A program made the translations under genes and the position numbers. DNA of 18,795 nt from Lachnospiraceae bacterium UBA3332 (GTDB taxonomy: Bacteria; Bacillota; Clostridia; Lachnospirales; Lachnospiraceae), in assembly GCA_002361095.1 (NCBI GenBank), contig DERU01000119.1, positions 1,991 through 20,785 on the forward strand. The letters run 5' to 3'. The notes below the pieces were generated by a model that was not told the origin of the DNA, did no database searches, and saw only the letters and a program-made list of their open reading frames with translations. Positions 6,680-13,480 of the stretch are shown here, piece after piece. Every line of letters starts with the position of its first letter. Position 1 is the first letter of the stretch.

Positions 6680-8149
6680 TCAGAATATTCTTCTGATTGC
6701 CAAAATCTTTCTATAATTTGCGTTAGATATCTTAATGCCTGTCTTTTCCGTACTCGCGTGTACAATCTGTCCGCCTCCGATATAAATTCCCACATGACCG
6801 GAATAGCAGATAATATCGCCGGGCTGTGCCTCCGCAAGGCTGCCTACCCCATATCCCACGCTCCTGTCCGCAGAAGAGGAATGCGGCAGGGATACGCCAA
6901 AATTCTTATAAACGCTCATAACGAAACCGGAACAATCCGCGCCGTTTGTCAGGCTCGTACCGCCGTATACATACGGATTCCCCTTGAACTGTACGGCATA
7001 ATTGGCAACTGCCGCTCCAAGGCTTGCATCGCTGCTGACAACGGGTGCTGCAGGCTCCTGAACCGCCTCCTGGGCCGGTGCTGCAGCTTCCGTCCCTGCA
7101 GCCGCCTCTTCCTTGGCACGACGTTCTTCTTCTTTCCTGCGCTCTTCCTCCTGCAGCTTCTTACGGGCAGCGTCCGCCGCTTTCTTGGCTTCCTGCTTGG
7201 CCCGTTCTTCTTTTTCCAGCCTTGCGCGTTCTTCCTCTATGGACTCGGCTGTCACATACTCGGTCCGCAAATCCACATATTCCATGGAAACCCAGCCGTC
7301 GCCTTCCTCTATGCTGACCTTGACAAAACCGTTTTCCTCATCCAGGACGGTCAGTTCTTCCCCTCCGGGTACCAGCCCCAATACGGAAGCTTCCATACTC
7401 GCATCCGCCCTGACTTTCAAAGTCTGGGTATTCACCGTGGCAATGCGGTCCCCCACTTCATCCGCAATGCGCTTTGCTTCCTCCCCCTTTTCAAAATACT
7501 CTGCCTTTACATAGCCCTCCACATTACCGGACTTCATATGATACCAATCGTCTTCCACCGACAAGAGGACACCCACGGAATTATGATAAAGCTTACCCAC
7601 AATTTCCCCGTCCGTGGAAGGTATATCGCGGATATTCACATAATTGCTCACCTGCGCAATGATCAGCGTCTCCTCTTGCTCCTGTCCGTCCCCTTCCCCG
7701 GAGGTTTCCTGTCCGGCTTCCCGCAAAACAGGTTCCACGGCCTCCACAATCTGGGATTCCTTCCTGGTTTCCCCTTCGCCCTCTTCTGCGGTCTGCGTCT
7801 GGCTTTCCGTCTCCTGTGACGAAACGGTCTGGGCCTCTTTCTCAGAGGATGCCAAAGCCGTCTGGGTCTGGGTCTCCTTCTCGGAAGATACGGTCTGGGT
7901 CTGGGTCTCCTTCTCCGCAGCCGTTACCGTTTCCTGTGTTTCCTTTTCGTTCTTCTTTTCTTCTTCCTTCCGCTGCTTGACATCCTCCCGTACATCCGCA
8001 ATGGAAGAACCGTCTCCCAGCGTAAGTCCAAGACCTGCAGCCGGAAGGGTCGCTTTCGTTCCCGCCGCAGCGGCATCCAAACCGCTGCCGGAAAGCACTA
8101 TGGCCGCCGCAACGGCACAAACTGTTACTTTCGTAAATTTATGTTTCAT
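6680..8149 (-). CDS. Secreted NlpC/P60 peptidoglycan hydrolase with two SH3 domains
   Basis: A 489-residue exported wall hydrolase. A signal peptide (residues 1-29, KHKFTK then a hydrophobic stretch ending AAAAG) is followed by a Glu/Thr/Gln-rich linker with EKETQTQT repeats (about 60-160), two bacterial SH3 domains (about 163-221 and 236-294), a highly charged coiled coil (300-350) and a C-terminal NlpC/P60 domain (375-489). The catalytic triad candidates are C406 in ADCSGFV, H452 in GHVGIYIG and H464 in IVHAS. Such enzymes cut gamma-D-glutamyl-diamino acid bonds in cell-wall stem peptides, helping daughter-cell separation or wall turnover. Start chosen at 8149 because a GTGGGG site lies 6 nt upstream and the signal peptide begins there; starts at 8182 or 8155 are less fitting. 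It is transcribed alone, with its own promoter and terminator. Confidence 0.92.
   Translation of the reverse strand: MKHKFTKVTVCAVAAAIVLSGSGLDAAAAGTKATLPAAGLGLTLGDGSSIADVREDVKQRKEEEKKNEKETQETVTAAEKETQTQTVSSEKETQTQTALASSEKEAQTVSSQETESQTQTAEEGEGETRKESQIVEAVEPVLREAGQETSGEGDGQEQEETLIIAQVSNYVNIRDIPSTDGEIVGKLYHNSVGVLLSVEDDWYHMKSGNVEGYVKAEYFEKGEEAKRIADEVGDRIATVNTQTLKVRADASMEASVLGLVPGGEELTVLDEENGFVKVSIEEGDGWVSMEYVDLRTEYVTAESIEEERARLEKEERAKQEAKKAADAARKKLQEEERRKEEERRAKEEAAAGTEAAAPAQEAVQEPAAPVVSSDASLGAAVANYAVQFKGNPYVYGGTSLTNGADCSGFVMSVYKNFGVSLPHSSSADRSVGYGVGSLAEAQPGDIICYSGHVGIYIGGGQIVHASTEKTGIKISNANYRKILAIRRIF
7860..7915. repeat. 33-bp internal repeat encoding EKETQTQT units
   Basis: Two copies of a 23-bp identical core (7860-7882 and 7893-7915) lie 33 bp apart inside the wall hydrolase gene. 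Each encodes an 11-residue linker unit with EKETQTQT. A third, diverged unit (EKEAQT) precedes them on the plus strand. This looks like slippage-driven linker expansion. Confidence 0.75.
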
Positions 8150-8216
8150 CTGCATCCCCACATCCGATATGTTCTCATCCACTGTTACGATTCAGGGTCA
8201 TGAATCAAAATCATTT

Positions 8217-8231
8217 GTTACATTTATTACA
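8217..8231 (-). promoter_or_regulatory. TGTAAT/TGTAAC direct repeat in the leader of the wall hydrolase gene
   Basis: On the minus strand TGTAAT (8226-8231) and TGTAAC (8217-8222) lie with a 3-bp gap, some 15-30 bp downstream of the predicted transcription start. The hexamers resemble WalR half-sites (TGTWAH), and WalR controls wall hydrolases in Firmicutes, but the usual gap is 5 bp. Weak evidence. Confidence 0.2.
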
Positions 8232-8252
8232 AATTTATTAACTGCAAATAAT

Positions 8253-8281
8253 ACTATACCATCCTCCCCTCCATTTGTCAA
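8253..8281 (-). promoter_or_regulatory. Vegetative promoter of the NlpC/P60 gene
   Basis: Perfect TTGACA (8276-8281) and TATAGT (8253-8258) are separated by 17 bp on the minus strand, giving a start near 8246 and a leader of about 95 nt. The -35 hexamer lies inside the tail of the YhcG remnant, within codons that align to the conserved LDR of that family. Confidence 0.88.
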
Positions 8282-8597
8282 TCGCCATAATACACCAATT
8301 TCCAGCAGCCGCTTCATTCATATACCACATTCTTGCATCTTCGTCCGTCACACGCAAAAGGCTTCTGAAATGCGACCAACTAAGATTGCGAACACGCGTG
8401 TTCGCAATCTGCTCGTCGGGAAAGCACAAATAGAATTTTCTGAAATATTGCAAATTTCACTCGGAATCGCTTTTTCCAAATTCTTTTTTCAGTTCTTCCG
8501 GCAATACGGAAATCAGCCGCTTTCCATATTCCGCCCGTTCACTGCTTTCCTGTTCCTGCTCTACGATCCGTTTGCCAATGTACCGGTACCGCAAAGC
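8274..8597 (-). pseudogene. YhcG-type (DUF1016) PD-(D/E)XK nuclease remnant with in-frame stop
   Basis: One minus-strand frame reads YIGKRIVEQEQESSERAEYG, KRLISVLPEELKKEFGK, then SDSE-stop-NLQYFRKFYLCFPDEQ, LSWSHFRSLLRV, and DEDARMWYMNEAAAGNW. This follows the DUF1016 N-terminal domain order (IGKRIVE, KEFGKGFSxRNL, FYLxFP, LSWSHYRxLL, WYMNEA). The TGA at 8457-8459 stands where the family has Arg in SxRNL, so a CGA to TGA change fits. After NW the reading WCIMAIDK still aligns to WSTRALDR, then similarity stops at about 8274. The first residues of the domain and the whole C-terminal nuclease part are missing. It is clearly dead. Full YhcG proteins are nucleases often found near restriction systems; none is seen here. 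Confidence 0.72.
8383..8410. repeat. 28-bp perfect palindrome inside the YhcG remnant
   Basis: The 14 bases from 8383 (AGATTGCGAACACG) are followed with no spacer by their exact reverse complement, ending CGCAATCT at 8410. It covers the codons for QIANTRVRNL in the dead reading frame. There is no loop, and no T-run follows on either strand. Confidence 0.9.
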
Positions 8598-8700
8598 GGA
8601 GGGTGTTGTGGAGCAGTACAACCGCGACTTGGCCGCATGGGAGCGGCAGGTAAAGGGAGAGCCGAAACCCCAGCGCCGCCACCTTGACATGGAACGCTAA
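8593..8700 (+). pseudogene. C-terminal tail of an unidentified, probably mobile-element, protein
   Basis: A plus-strand frame encodes KAEGVVEQYNRDLAAWER, QVKGEPKPQRRHLDMER and a TAA at 8698-8700, followed 8 bp later by a strong hairpin. The composition and the hairpin right after the stop look like a real gene end, but everything upstream is replaced by the oppositely oriented YhcG remnant, the two reading frames meeting near 8580-8597. I do not recognise the family with certainty; similar charged tails occur in proteins of conjugative or integrative elements. Treated as a truncated gene at an insertion junction. Confidence 0.35.
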
Positions 8701-8708
8701 GACAGGGA

Positions 8709-8746
8709 AACACCCTACAAGATTTTGTGAAGTCTTGCAGGGTGTT
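8709..8746. terminator. 14-bp stem-loop between convergent gene ends
   Basis: AACACCCTACAAGA (8709-8722) and TCTTGCAGGGTGTT (8733-8746) pair at 13 of 14 positions with a 10-nt loop. Short T-runs follow on both strands (TTCTTT on plus, TTT on minus). It lies 8 bp after the truncated plus-strand tail and about 8 bp after the stop of the minus-strand methyltransferase-hydrolase gene, so it can serve both as a bidirectional terminator. Confidence 0.7.
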
Positions 8747-8753
8747 CTTTATG

Positions 8754-10421
8754 TTAATTCTCCAGTTCGGTTAATAACTTTACACCTAATACTGTTGCAG
8801 GGATTCTATAACTTGGTGAGAGATTTGATAGTATCACCACTGCCGTTCCCGTTTCAGAATTGAAGCCAAGATAACTGTTAAAATCTCCCGTGCCACCGTT
8901 ATGCCATATTATACCGTTCTCATTATCAATAATCCAAGACATCCCGATCTCATCCATACGGATACCTATAGCCTCGTAAGCCTTAGGAGTTGCATTAATC
9001 GTTTCAAGGTTCTTGTGGCACTCGGAAAAATACAGATTGTTTTCAAGCTGTATTTGTGCATAGGAAAGCATATCGGATATATTCGATATGATAGCTCCCG
9101 CCGACAAATACGCATCTCCGCCTTTCCAATCCCAATAATTGCCAAGATCTCCGTCCCCGGTTGAAATTTTGGTGTTCGTTAGCCCCAATTCATTCTGCAA
9201 AAAGTCATTTACCAATGTTTTGTAATCAATGTCATATACCGATTCAAGCACAAGTCCCAAGACCGCATATCCGAAGTTGGAATAAGTAAAATCATAGCTT
9301 TCCTTATCCATACTCAGTTCACTCGCCTTATCAAGTACCATTTCCTTTGTGATACCGTAAAAATCGTTTCTGCCTACAAGGAAGTTAATAATCATAGGAG
9401 ATTCAAAGTAATATCCATTATATCCCGATGTATGTGTCAAAAGTTTTTGGATTGTTGGATATTCGTTGCCTTCGGGAAGCGACAAATAGTTGTCTATTTT
9501 GCTTTCAAGGTCAACTTTTCCCTCACTAATGGCTTTGCTTATCAAAGCGGCGGTAAAAGTCTTTGTAAGAGAGCCAATCTCGTATGTATGCAGTTCAGCA
9601 GGAAGTTCCTCGCCGCTATTTCCATACACTTTATAGGAAAACTGCCCATCCTTGATAATGCCAACGGTTATAACTGCATCAGGGTTATTCTTTGTGGTAT
9701 ATTCAAGTGCCTCGGTAAAAGTAAGCTCCGGTAATTTGCTCATCTGCTGTGTGCCATAAACCATATAGCCACCCAATCCCAAAGCCATGCAAAGAACGAT
9801 GGATACTGTTGTTATTATTGTTTTCTTTTTGGAATACGGTCTGTCAAAAAGAAAATATCTACCAGTATGTTTTTTATACTCGGTGTATTTTTCTCCGAAG
9901 GTTCCGGTTAGGAATTTTTCCTCTTGTAATATCTGCAAGTGAAGCATTACAACTGCATAAAACACGAAAAGCAAATGCAAATAATTGAAAAATGCAATTA
10001 GCACTCCCAGATATAATAAGTCAAAGCCAAGAAATGCAGGGTTACGACTGATACGGTATATCCCCGTTGTTACAAGTTCTGTTTTGTCCTTTTCGGGTAT
10101 GCCTGCTCTCCAACTGTCTCTCATCGTTACCATAGCCACGATAAAGACGAAAACACCAAGCGTTGCAACACCAATGCCTATCCATGTATAAGGGGATTTC
10201 CATATGCGGAAATTCCATATAATGCTGGCCACCTCGATAACCACAATAGAGTAGGTTGCCATCTTCATCAGTATTTCGATAACAAGCACATTTCGCGGCT
10301 TGATTCCTTTACCGATTTGGTCAGTTTTTACACCCTTTCGGCGCTGTAAAATCATTTTTGTAAAGTATGCGATATAAAATACCGCAATTACGGCAAGAGC
10401 CATTATTTGTATAGGTTTCAT
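8754..10421 (-). CDS. Membrane fusion protein: ICMT-like methyltransferase plus beta-lactamase-type serine hydrolase
   Basis: A 555-residue fusion. Residues 1-195 hold about four to five membrane segments and the isoprenylcysteine carboxyl methyltransferase (ICMT/PEMT-like) signature: VTTGIYRISRNPAFLG (117-132) and, after E168, FGEKYTEYKKHTGRYF (175-190). A further membrane helix (about 201-223) leads to a class C beta-lactamase/PBP4*-like domain (230-555) with the nucleophile motif SLTK (284-287), YSN (380-382), and HNGGTG (507-512) in place of KTG. The hydrolase part probably faces outside. Substrates are unknown; members of this serine-hydrolase family include D-aminopeptidases and esterases, so antibiotic resistance should not be assumed. 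Start at ATG 10421 with AAGGAG 11 nt upstream; a GTG at 10442 would overlap that site. The gene is visibly AT-richer than its neighbours, suggesting transfer. Confidence 0.88.
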   Translation of the reverse strand: MKPIQIMALAVIAVFYIAYFTKMILQRRKGVKTDQIGKGIKPRNVLVIEILMKMATYSIVVIEVASIIWNFRIWKSPYTWIGIGVATLGVFVFIVAMVTMRDSWRAGIPEKDKTELVTTGIYRISRNPAFLGFDLLYLGVLIAFFNYLHLLFVFYAVVMLHLQILQEEKFLTGTFGEKYTEYKKHTGRYFLFDRPYSKKKTIITTVSIVLCMALGLGGYMVYGTQQMSKLPELTFTEALEYTTKNNPDAVITVGIIKDGQFSYKVYGNSGEELPAELHTYEIGSLTKTFTAALISKAISEGKVDLESKIDNYLSLPEGNEYPTIQKLLTHTSGYNGYYFESPMIINFLVGRNDFYGITKEMVLDKASELSMDKESYDFTYSNFGYAVLGLVLESVYDIDYKTLVNDFLQNELGLTNTKISTGDGDLGNYWDWKGGDAYLSAGAIISNISDMLSYAQIQLENNLYFSECHKNLETINATPKAYEAIGIRMDEIGMSWIIDNENGIIWHNGGTGDFNSYLGFNSETGTAVVILSNLSPSYRIPATVLGVKLLTELEN

Positions 10422-10449
10422 TTTATTATCTGCTCCTTCCACGGCTTAA

Positions 10450-10478
10450 ATTATATCATGTAACCGAGATAGCAACAA
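10450..10478 (-). promoter_or_regulatory. Promoter of the methyltransferase-hydrolase fusion gene
   Basis: Minus-strand TATAAT (10450-10455) lies 17 bp from TTGTTG (10473-10478). The -10 is perfect, the -35 keeps TTG only. Transcription would start about 20 bp before the start codon region's ribosome site. Confidence 0.6.
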
Positions 10479-10499
10479 TAGGCTGCCTAAAAAATATGG

Positions 10500-10610
10500 C
10501 TTCCACCCCAAATAAGGATGGCGGCGATATTCCTTGAGATACCGCCTGTGCCGCTGTCCCCACTCCCGGCGTCTATGCCCTCCTGTCCCGGCTGCAAAAT
10601 TGATTTCCGT
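10500..10610 (-). pseudogene. Possible TnpV-like fragment
   Basis: A short minus-strand frame with no start contains REWGQRHRRYLKEYRR then HPYLGWKPYFLG. The WGQRHRRYLKEYRR part resembles the front of TnpV-type small proteins encoded on clostridial transposons, but similarity ends within about 18 residues. It occupies the 250-bp gap between the fusion gene promoter and the trxB promoter. Apart from this and the two promoters I see nothing else in the gap. Low certainty. Confidence 0.25.
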
Positions 10611-10629
10611 ACCTTTTTGCGGCAGCGGC

Positions 10630-10658
10630 TTGAAAGAATGTGGGAAATTGCATATACT
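10630..10658 (+). promoter_or_regulatory. Promoter of thioredoxin reductase gene
   Basis: TTGAAA (10630-10635) and TATACT (10653-10658) are separated by 17 bp on the plus strand. The start would fall near 10665, giving a leader of about 30 nt that ends in the AAGGAGG ribosome site. The longer reading frame that begins at 10518 starts upstream of this promoter and is therefore rejected. Confidence 0.8.
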
Positions 10659-10694
10659 AAAAGTAACGGCGGTATCATAAAGGAGGACACAAAG

Positions 10695-11606
10695 ATGTAT
10701 GATCTGATTATTATAGGTTCCGGCCCGGCCGGCTTAAGCGCCGCCCTGTATGCGAAGCGCGCCGGGCTCTCCGTGTTGGTTTTGGAAAAGAATCCCATGA
10801 GCGGGGGACAGATTTTAAACACTTATGAGGTGGACAATTATCTGGGCATGCCGGGTATAAACGGTTTTGACATGGGTATGAAATTCCGGGAACATGTGGA
10901 TAAGCTGGGTGTCGAATTCGAGGAGGCCGAAGTACTGCGAATAGAAGCGAAAGGGGCAAACCGGATCGTTCACGCCCAGGACGCCGACTTTACGGCGCGC
11001 GCCGTTCTTATCGCCACCGGTGCTTCCCACAGAAAGCTGGATGTGGAAGGGGAAGAACGCCTTGCCGGACGCGGCATTTCTTACTGCGCCACCTGTGACG
11101 GGGCTTTTTTCAGGGGAAAAACAACGGCAGTGATCGGCGGCGGGGATGTAGCCGTGGAGGACGCCATTTTCCTTGCACGAATCTGTAAAAAAGTATATGT
11201 GGTACACAGAAGGGACGAACTGCGCGCCGCAAATATCCTGCAGGAACAGCTTTTTGCATTACCCAATGTGGAAATGGTGTGGAATTGTACCGTAAGTGAA
11301 ATTTTCGGGGAAGAACAGGTACAGGGACTTTTCCTATATGATAAGGAAAACAACCGGCAGCGGAAACTTATGACGGACGGTGTTTTCGTTGCGGTGGGAA
11401 TCGTTCCCAATTCGCAGCCCTTCCGCAATATAGCGGCCACAGACCCCAACGGCTATCTGATCGCCGGGGAAGACTGCAGAACCAGTACGCCCGGCATTTT
11501 TGCCGCAGGAGACGTGCGCACCAAGCGGCTTAGACAGGTAATCACGGCAGTGGCGGACGGCGCCTGCGCCGTTGCTTCCGTACAGGAATATTTTTTACAA
11601 TCCTAA
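10695..11606 (+). CDS. trxB: Thioredoxin reductase (TrxB-like flavoprotein)
   Basis: A 303-residue two-domain disulfide reductase that passes electrons from NAD(P)H through FAD to thioredoxin or a similar partner in the cytoplasm. It has the FAD site GSGPAG (8-13), the redox pair CATC (131-134), a second nucleotide-binding site GGGDVA (148-153), HRRDELRA (171-178) typical of NADPH-using enzymes, and the C-terminal GIFAAGDVR FAD motif (267-275). Length is slightly below the usual 310-320. The ATG has AAGGAGG at 8-nt spacing. It lies directly before a FabG-like reductase on the same strand, 42 bp apart, so both may share one message. Ferredoxin-dependent variants exist in Clostridia, but the HRR motif favours NADPH. 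Confidence 0.94.
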   Translation: MYDLIIIGSGPAGLSAALYAKRAGLSVLVLEKNPMSGGQILNTYEVDNYLGMPGINGFDMGMKFREHVDKLGVEFEEAEVLRIEAKGANRIVHAQDADFTARAVLIATGASHRKLDVEGEERLAGRGISYCATCDGAFFRGKTTAVIGGGDVAVEDAIFLARICKKVYVVHRRDELRAANILQEQLFALPNVEMVWNCTVSEIFGEEQVQGLFLYDKENNRQRKLMTDGVFVAVGIVPNSQPFRNIAATDPNGYLIAGEDCRTSTPGIFAAGDVRTKRLRQVITAVADGACAVASVQEYFLQS

Positions 11607-11620
11607 AACCGTGAATTTAC

Positions 11621-11636
11621 GCCCGCTAAAGCGGGC
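11621..11636 (+). repeat. Small stem-loop before the SDR gene
   Basis: GCCCGC (11621-11626) and GCGGGC (11631-11636) pair around a TAAA loop in the 42-bp gap between trxB and the reductase gene. It abuts the AGAGGGG ribosome site of the next gene and has no T-run, so it may tune translation or mRNA stability rather than end transcription. Confidence 0.45.
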
Positions 11637-11648
11637 AGAGGGGTTGAT

Positions 11649-12377
11649 ATGGAATCACAAAAAAAATGCGCCCTGATCACAGGCGCTTCCCGCGGGATCG
11701 GCCGGGCCATCGCCAACGCTTACGCAGCGGCAGGCTTTCGGCTATATTTGACATGCGTACATTCGGAACGGCTTCTCGCATCTTTTTGCACGGAATTGAC
11801 CCAAAAATACCATGTCCCCGCCTTTCCGTTCTGCGGGGACATGGGAGACTTCGATACGGTGCAGGCCCTTTTTGCAAACATTCCCCACCTGGATGTATTG
11901 GTAAACAATGCCGGCATTTCCCACATCGGCCTTCTTTCCGACATGTCCGTGTCCGAATGGCGCAGACTCATGTCCACAAACCTTGACTCCTGTTTTTATA
12001 CCTGCAAACTGGCAGTCCCGCTCATGCTGCAAAAAAAGCAGGGAAAGATCATCAACATTTCTTCTGTCTGGGGGAGTGCCGGCGCTTCCATGGAGGTCGC
12101 CTATTCCGCCTCCAAGGGGGCCGTCAACAGCTTCACCAAGGCGCTGGCAAAAGAACTGGCCCCCAGCAACATTCAAGTGAATGCCATCGCATGCGGCGTT
12201 ATCGATACGGATATGAACCGCTGCTTTTCGGAAGAAGAAATGCAGGCGCTCATCGGAGAAATCCCTGCCGACAGGCTTGGCAGCCCGCAGGAAGTGGCGG
12301 ATCTTGCCCTGCAGCTTTCCGGCGCCCCGGCCTACCTGACCGGGCAAATAATCACCATCGACGGAGGATTCCTATAA
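11649..12377 (+). CDS. Short-chain dehydrogenase/reductase, FabG-like
   Basis: A 242-residue classical SDR, close in length and layout to 3-oxoacyl-ACP reductase (FabG). It shows the NADP-binding TGASRGIG (11-18), NNAG (86-89), catalytic N111, S138/S139, and Y152-x3-K156 in VAYSASKG, and ends in the usual TGQIITIDGGFL. These enzymes reduce a keto group with NAD(P)H in the cytoplasm. There are no other fatty acid synthesis genes nearby, so the true substrate may be something else; it follows trxB and could be part of a redox pair of genes. ATG 11649 has AGAGGGG 5 nt upstream. Its stop overlaps the stop region of the convergent aldolase gene by 6 bp. Confidence 0.9.
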   Translation: MESQKKCALITGASRGIGRAIANAYAAAGFRLYLTCVHSERLLASFCTELTQKYHVPAFPFCGDMGDFDTVQALFANIPHLDVLVNNAGISHIGLLSDMSVSEWRRLMSTNLDSCFYTCKLAVPLMLQKKQGKIINISSVWGSAGASMEVAYSASKGAVNSFTKALAKELAPSNIQVNAIACGVIDTDMNRCFSEEEMQALIGEIPADRLGSPQEVADLALQLSGAPAYLTGQIITIDGGFL

Positions 12378-13352
12378 TACATTGTCCATCAATTCCTGAT
12401 AAAACATGGAATAATCCGTGCGCTTCTCTTTGATAAACTGGATCGCGGACGACGGATGGCTGTTCAAAATGCCTGTCAAAAGGTACGGGATATCATACCC
12501 CCAAACCACGCCTTCTTCCCGCAGTTTCAGCATGTGCTTCTCCACAAAATTCATAACGGCAAGCTTATTGTACTTGGGATTTTTCAGAAAGCAAAGCAGG
12601 GACTCCATATAACAGTTTCCGGCGCCCCGCCCCATGCCGCTGACCGTCGCATCCAGATAACTGACGCCCCTTGACAGCGCCTCGATCGTATTGGCAAAAG
12701 CCAGCTGCTGATTGTTATGGGCGTGAATGCCGATCTTCTTATTATACTTGACCGCCACATTCAGGTATTTATCACAGAGCCTCTCCATCTGTTCCGGGTA
12801 AAAACTGCCAAAGCTGTCCACCACATAAATCACGTCCACACTGCTCTGCCCCAGCATATCCAACGCGATTTCCAGTTCCCCGTCGTTCACCTTTGACACT
12901 GCCATGATATTGGCCGTCGTCTCATACCCCTTCTTTTTGGCGTCCTCCAGCATCTCAATGCATGCCGGAATCGTGTTGATGTAGGTCGCCACCCGAATCA
13001 TATCAATCGCACTGTCTTTGCGGTTCAAAATACTTTGCCGAAAATCGGTCCTTCCCACATCCGCCATGACGGAAATCTTTAAATCCGTCTTATTGTCACC
13101 CACAATGCTGCGGATATCCTTTTCGTCACTGAACTTCCATTTCCCAAACTTCTTGGGATCAAAAATCTCTTTCGAGGCCTTATATCCGAATTCCATATAA
13201 TCCACACCGGCCTTGATATTCGCCAAATACAGATCTTTGACAAACTCATCCGTGAACGCGAAATTATTCACCAGCCCGCCGTCCCTCATGGTACAGTCCA
13301 CTACCCGCACATCCTGGCGCACAGACACCAGCGATCCCTGCCTATTGCTCAT
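12372..13352 (-). CDS. DRE-TIM (HMG-CoA lyase-like) aldolase-domain protein of unknown role
   Basis: A 326-residue metal-dependent TIM-barrel protein of the DRE-TIM metallolyase group. DCTMRDGG (19-26) matches the D-x-x-x-RDG motif at the first strand, HAHNN (210-214) supplies the metal-binding histidines, and SGMGRGAGN (238-246) matches the glycine-rich end shared with 4-hydroxy-2-oxovalerate aldolase and homocitrate synthase. Nothing nearby belongs to an aromatic degradation or leucine/lysine pathway, so substrate and reaction are unknown; carbon-carbon bond cleavage or condensation of a 2-oxo acid is the family expectation. Start at ATG 13352 with a GGAGGAAGGG site; the frame could extend to 13382 but lacks a ribosome site. 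It has its own promoter and overlaps the SDR gene tail to tail. Confidence 0.82.
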   Translation of the reverse strand: MSNRQGSLVSVRQDVRVVDCTMRDGGLVNNFAFTDEFVKDLYLANIKAGVDYMEFGYKASKEIFDPKKFGKWKFSDEKDIRSIVGDNKTDLKISVMADVGRTDFRQSILNRKDSAIDMIRVATYINTIPACIEMLEDAKKKGYETTANIMAVSKVNDGELEIALDMLGQSSVDVIYVVDSFGSFYPEQMERLCDKYLNVAVKYNKKIGIHAHNNQQLAFANTIEALSRGVSYLDATVSGMGRGAGNCYMESLLCFLKNPKYNKLAVMNFVEKHMLKLREEGVVWGYDIPYLLTGILNSHPSSAIQFIKEKRTDYSMFYQELMDNVL

Positions 13353-13434
13353 CTTACCCTTCCTCCCGAAAACCTTTTGCATGAAACCGCTTTCCGGCTA
13401 TTTCACACTTTAAACCGTTAAAATAACTTCCTAC

Positions 13435-13463
13435 AGAATACCGGATTTTCACGCCCTTGTCAA
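13435..13463 (-). promoter_or_regulatory. Promoter of the DRE-TIM aldolase gene
   Basis: Perfect TTGACA (13458-13463) is followed after 17 bp by TATTCT (13435-13440) on the minus strand. The start near 13428 gives a leader of about 75 nt. The promoter lies just behind the MATE gene stop, so the aldolase gene need not depend on read-through. Confidence 0.85.
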
Positions 13464-13480
13464 GTATCCTGTCAGAGAAA

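Noticed and set aside
6403..6837. 144-codon minus-strand frame across the terminator and Rpn remnant
   Set aside because: It runs through a strong intrinsic terminator and overlaps the end of the NlpC/P60 gene in another frame; no motifs.
7644..8687. 347-codon plus-strand frame across the wall hydrolase N-terminus and YhcG remnant
   Set aside because: Low-complexity Ser/Val/Phe sequence is the antisense of the EKETQTQT linker, and the frame crosses a promoter and two unrelated minus-strand features.
8754..10421. Calling the fusion gene an antibiotic-resistance beta-lactamase
   Set aside because: The SxxK/YxN fold is shared by esterases and D-aminopeptidases, the KTG motif is changed to HNGGTG, and the N-terminal methyltransferase domain is foreign to resistance enzymes.
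10487..10822. 111-codon minus-strand frame across the trxB promoter and start
   Set aside because: It is antisense to the trxB N-terminus and crosses its promoter. Only a short stretch in a different minus frame (about 10500-10610) resembled a mobile protein.
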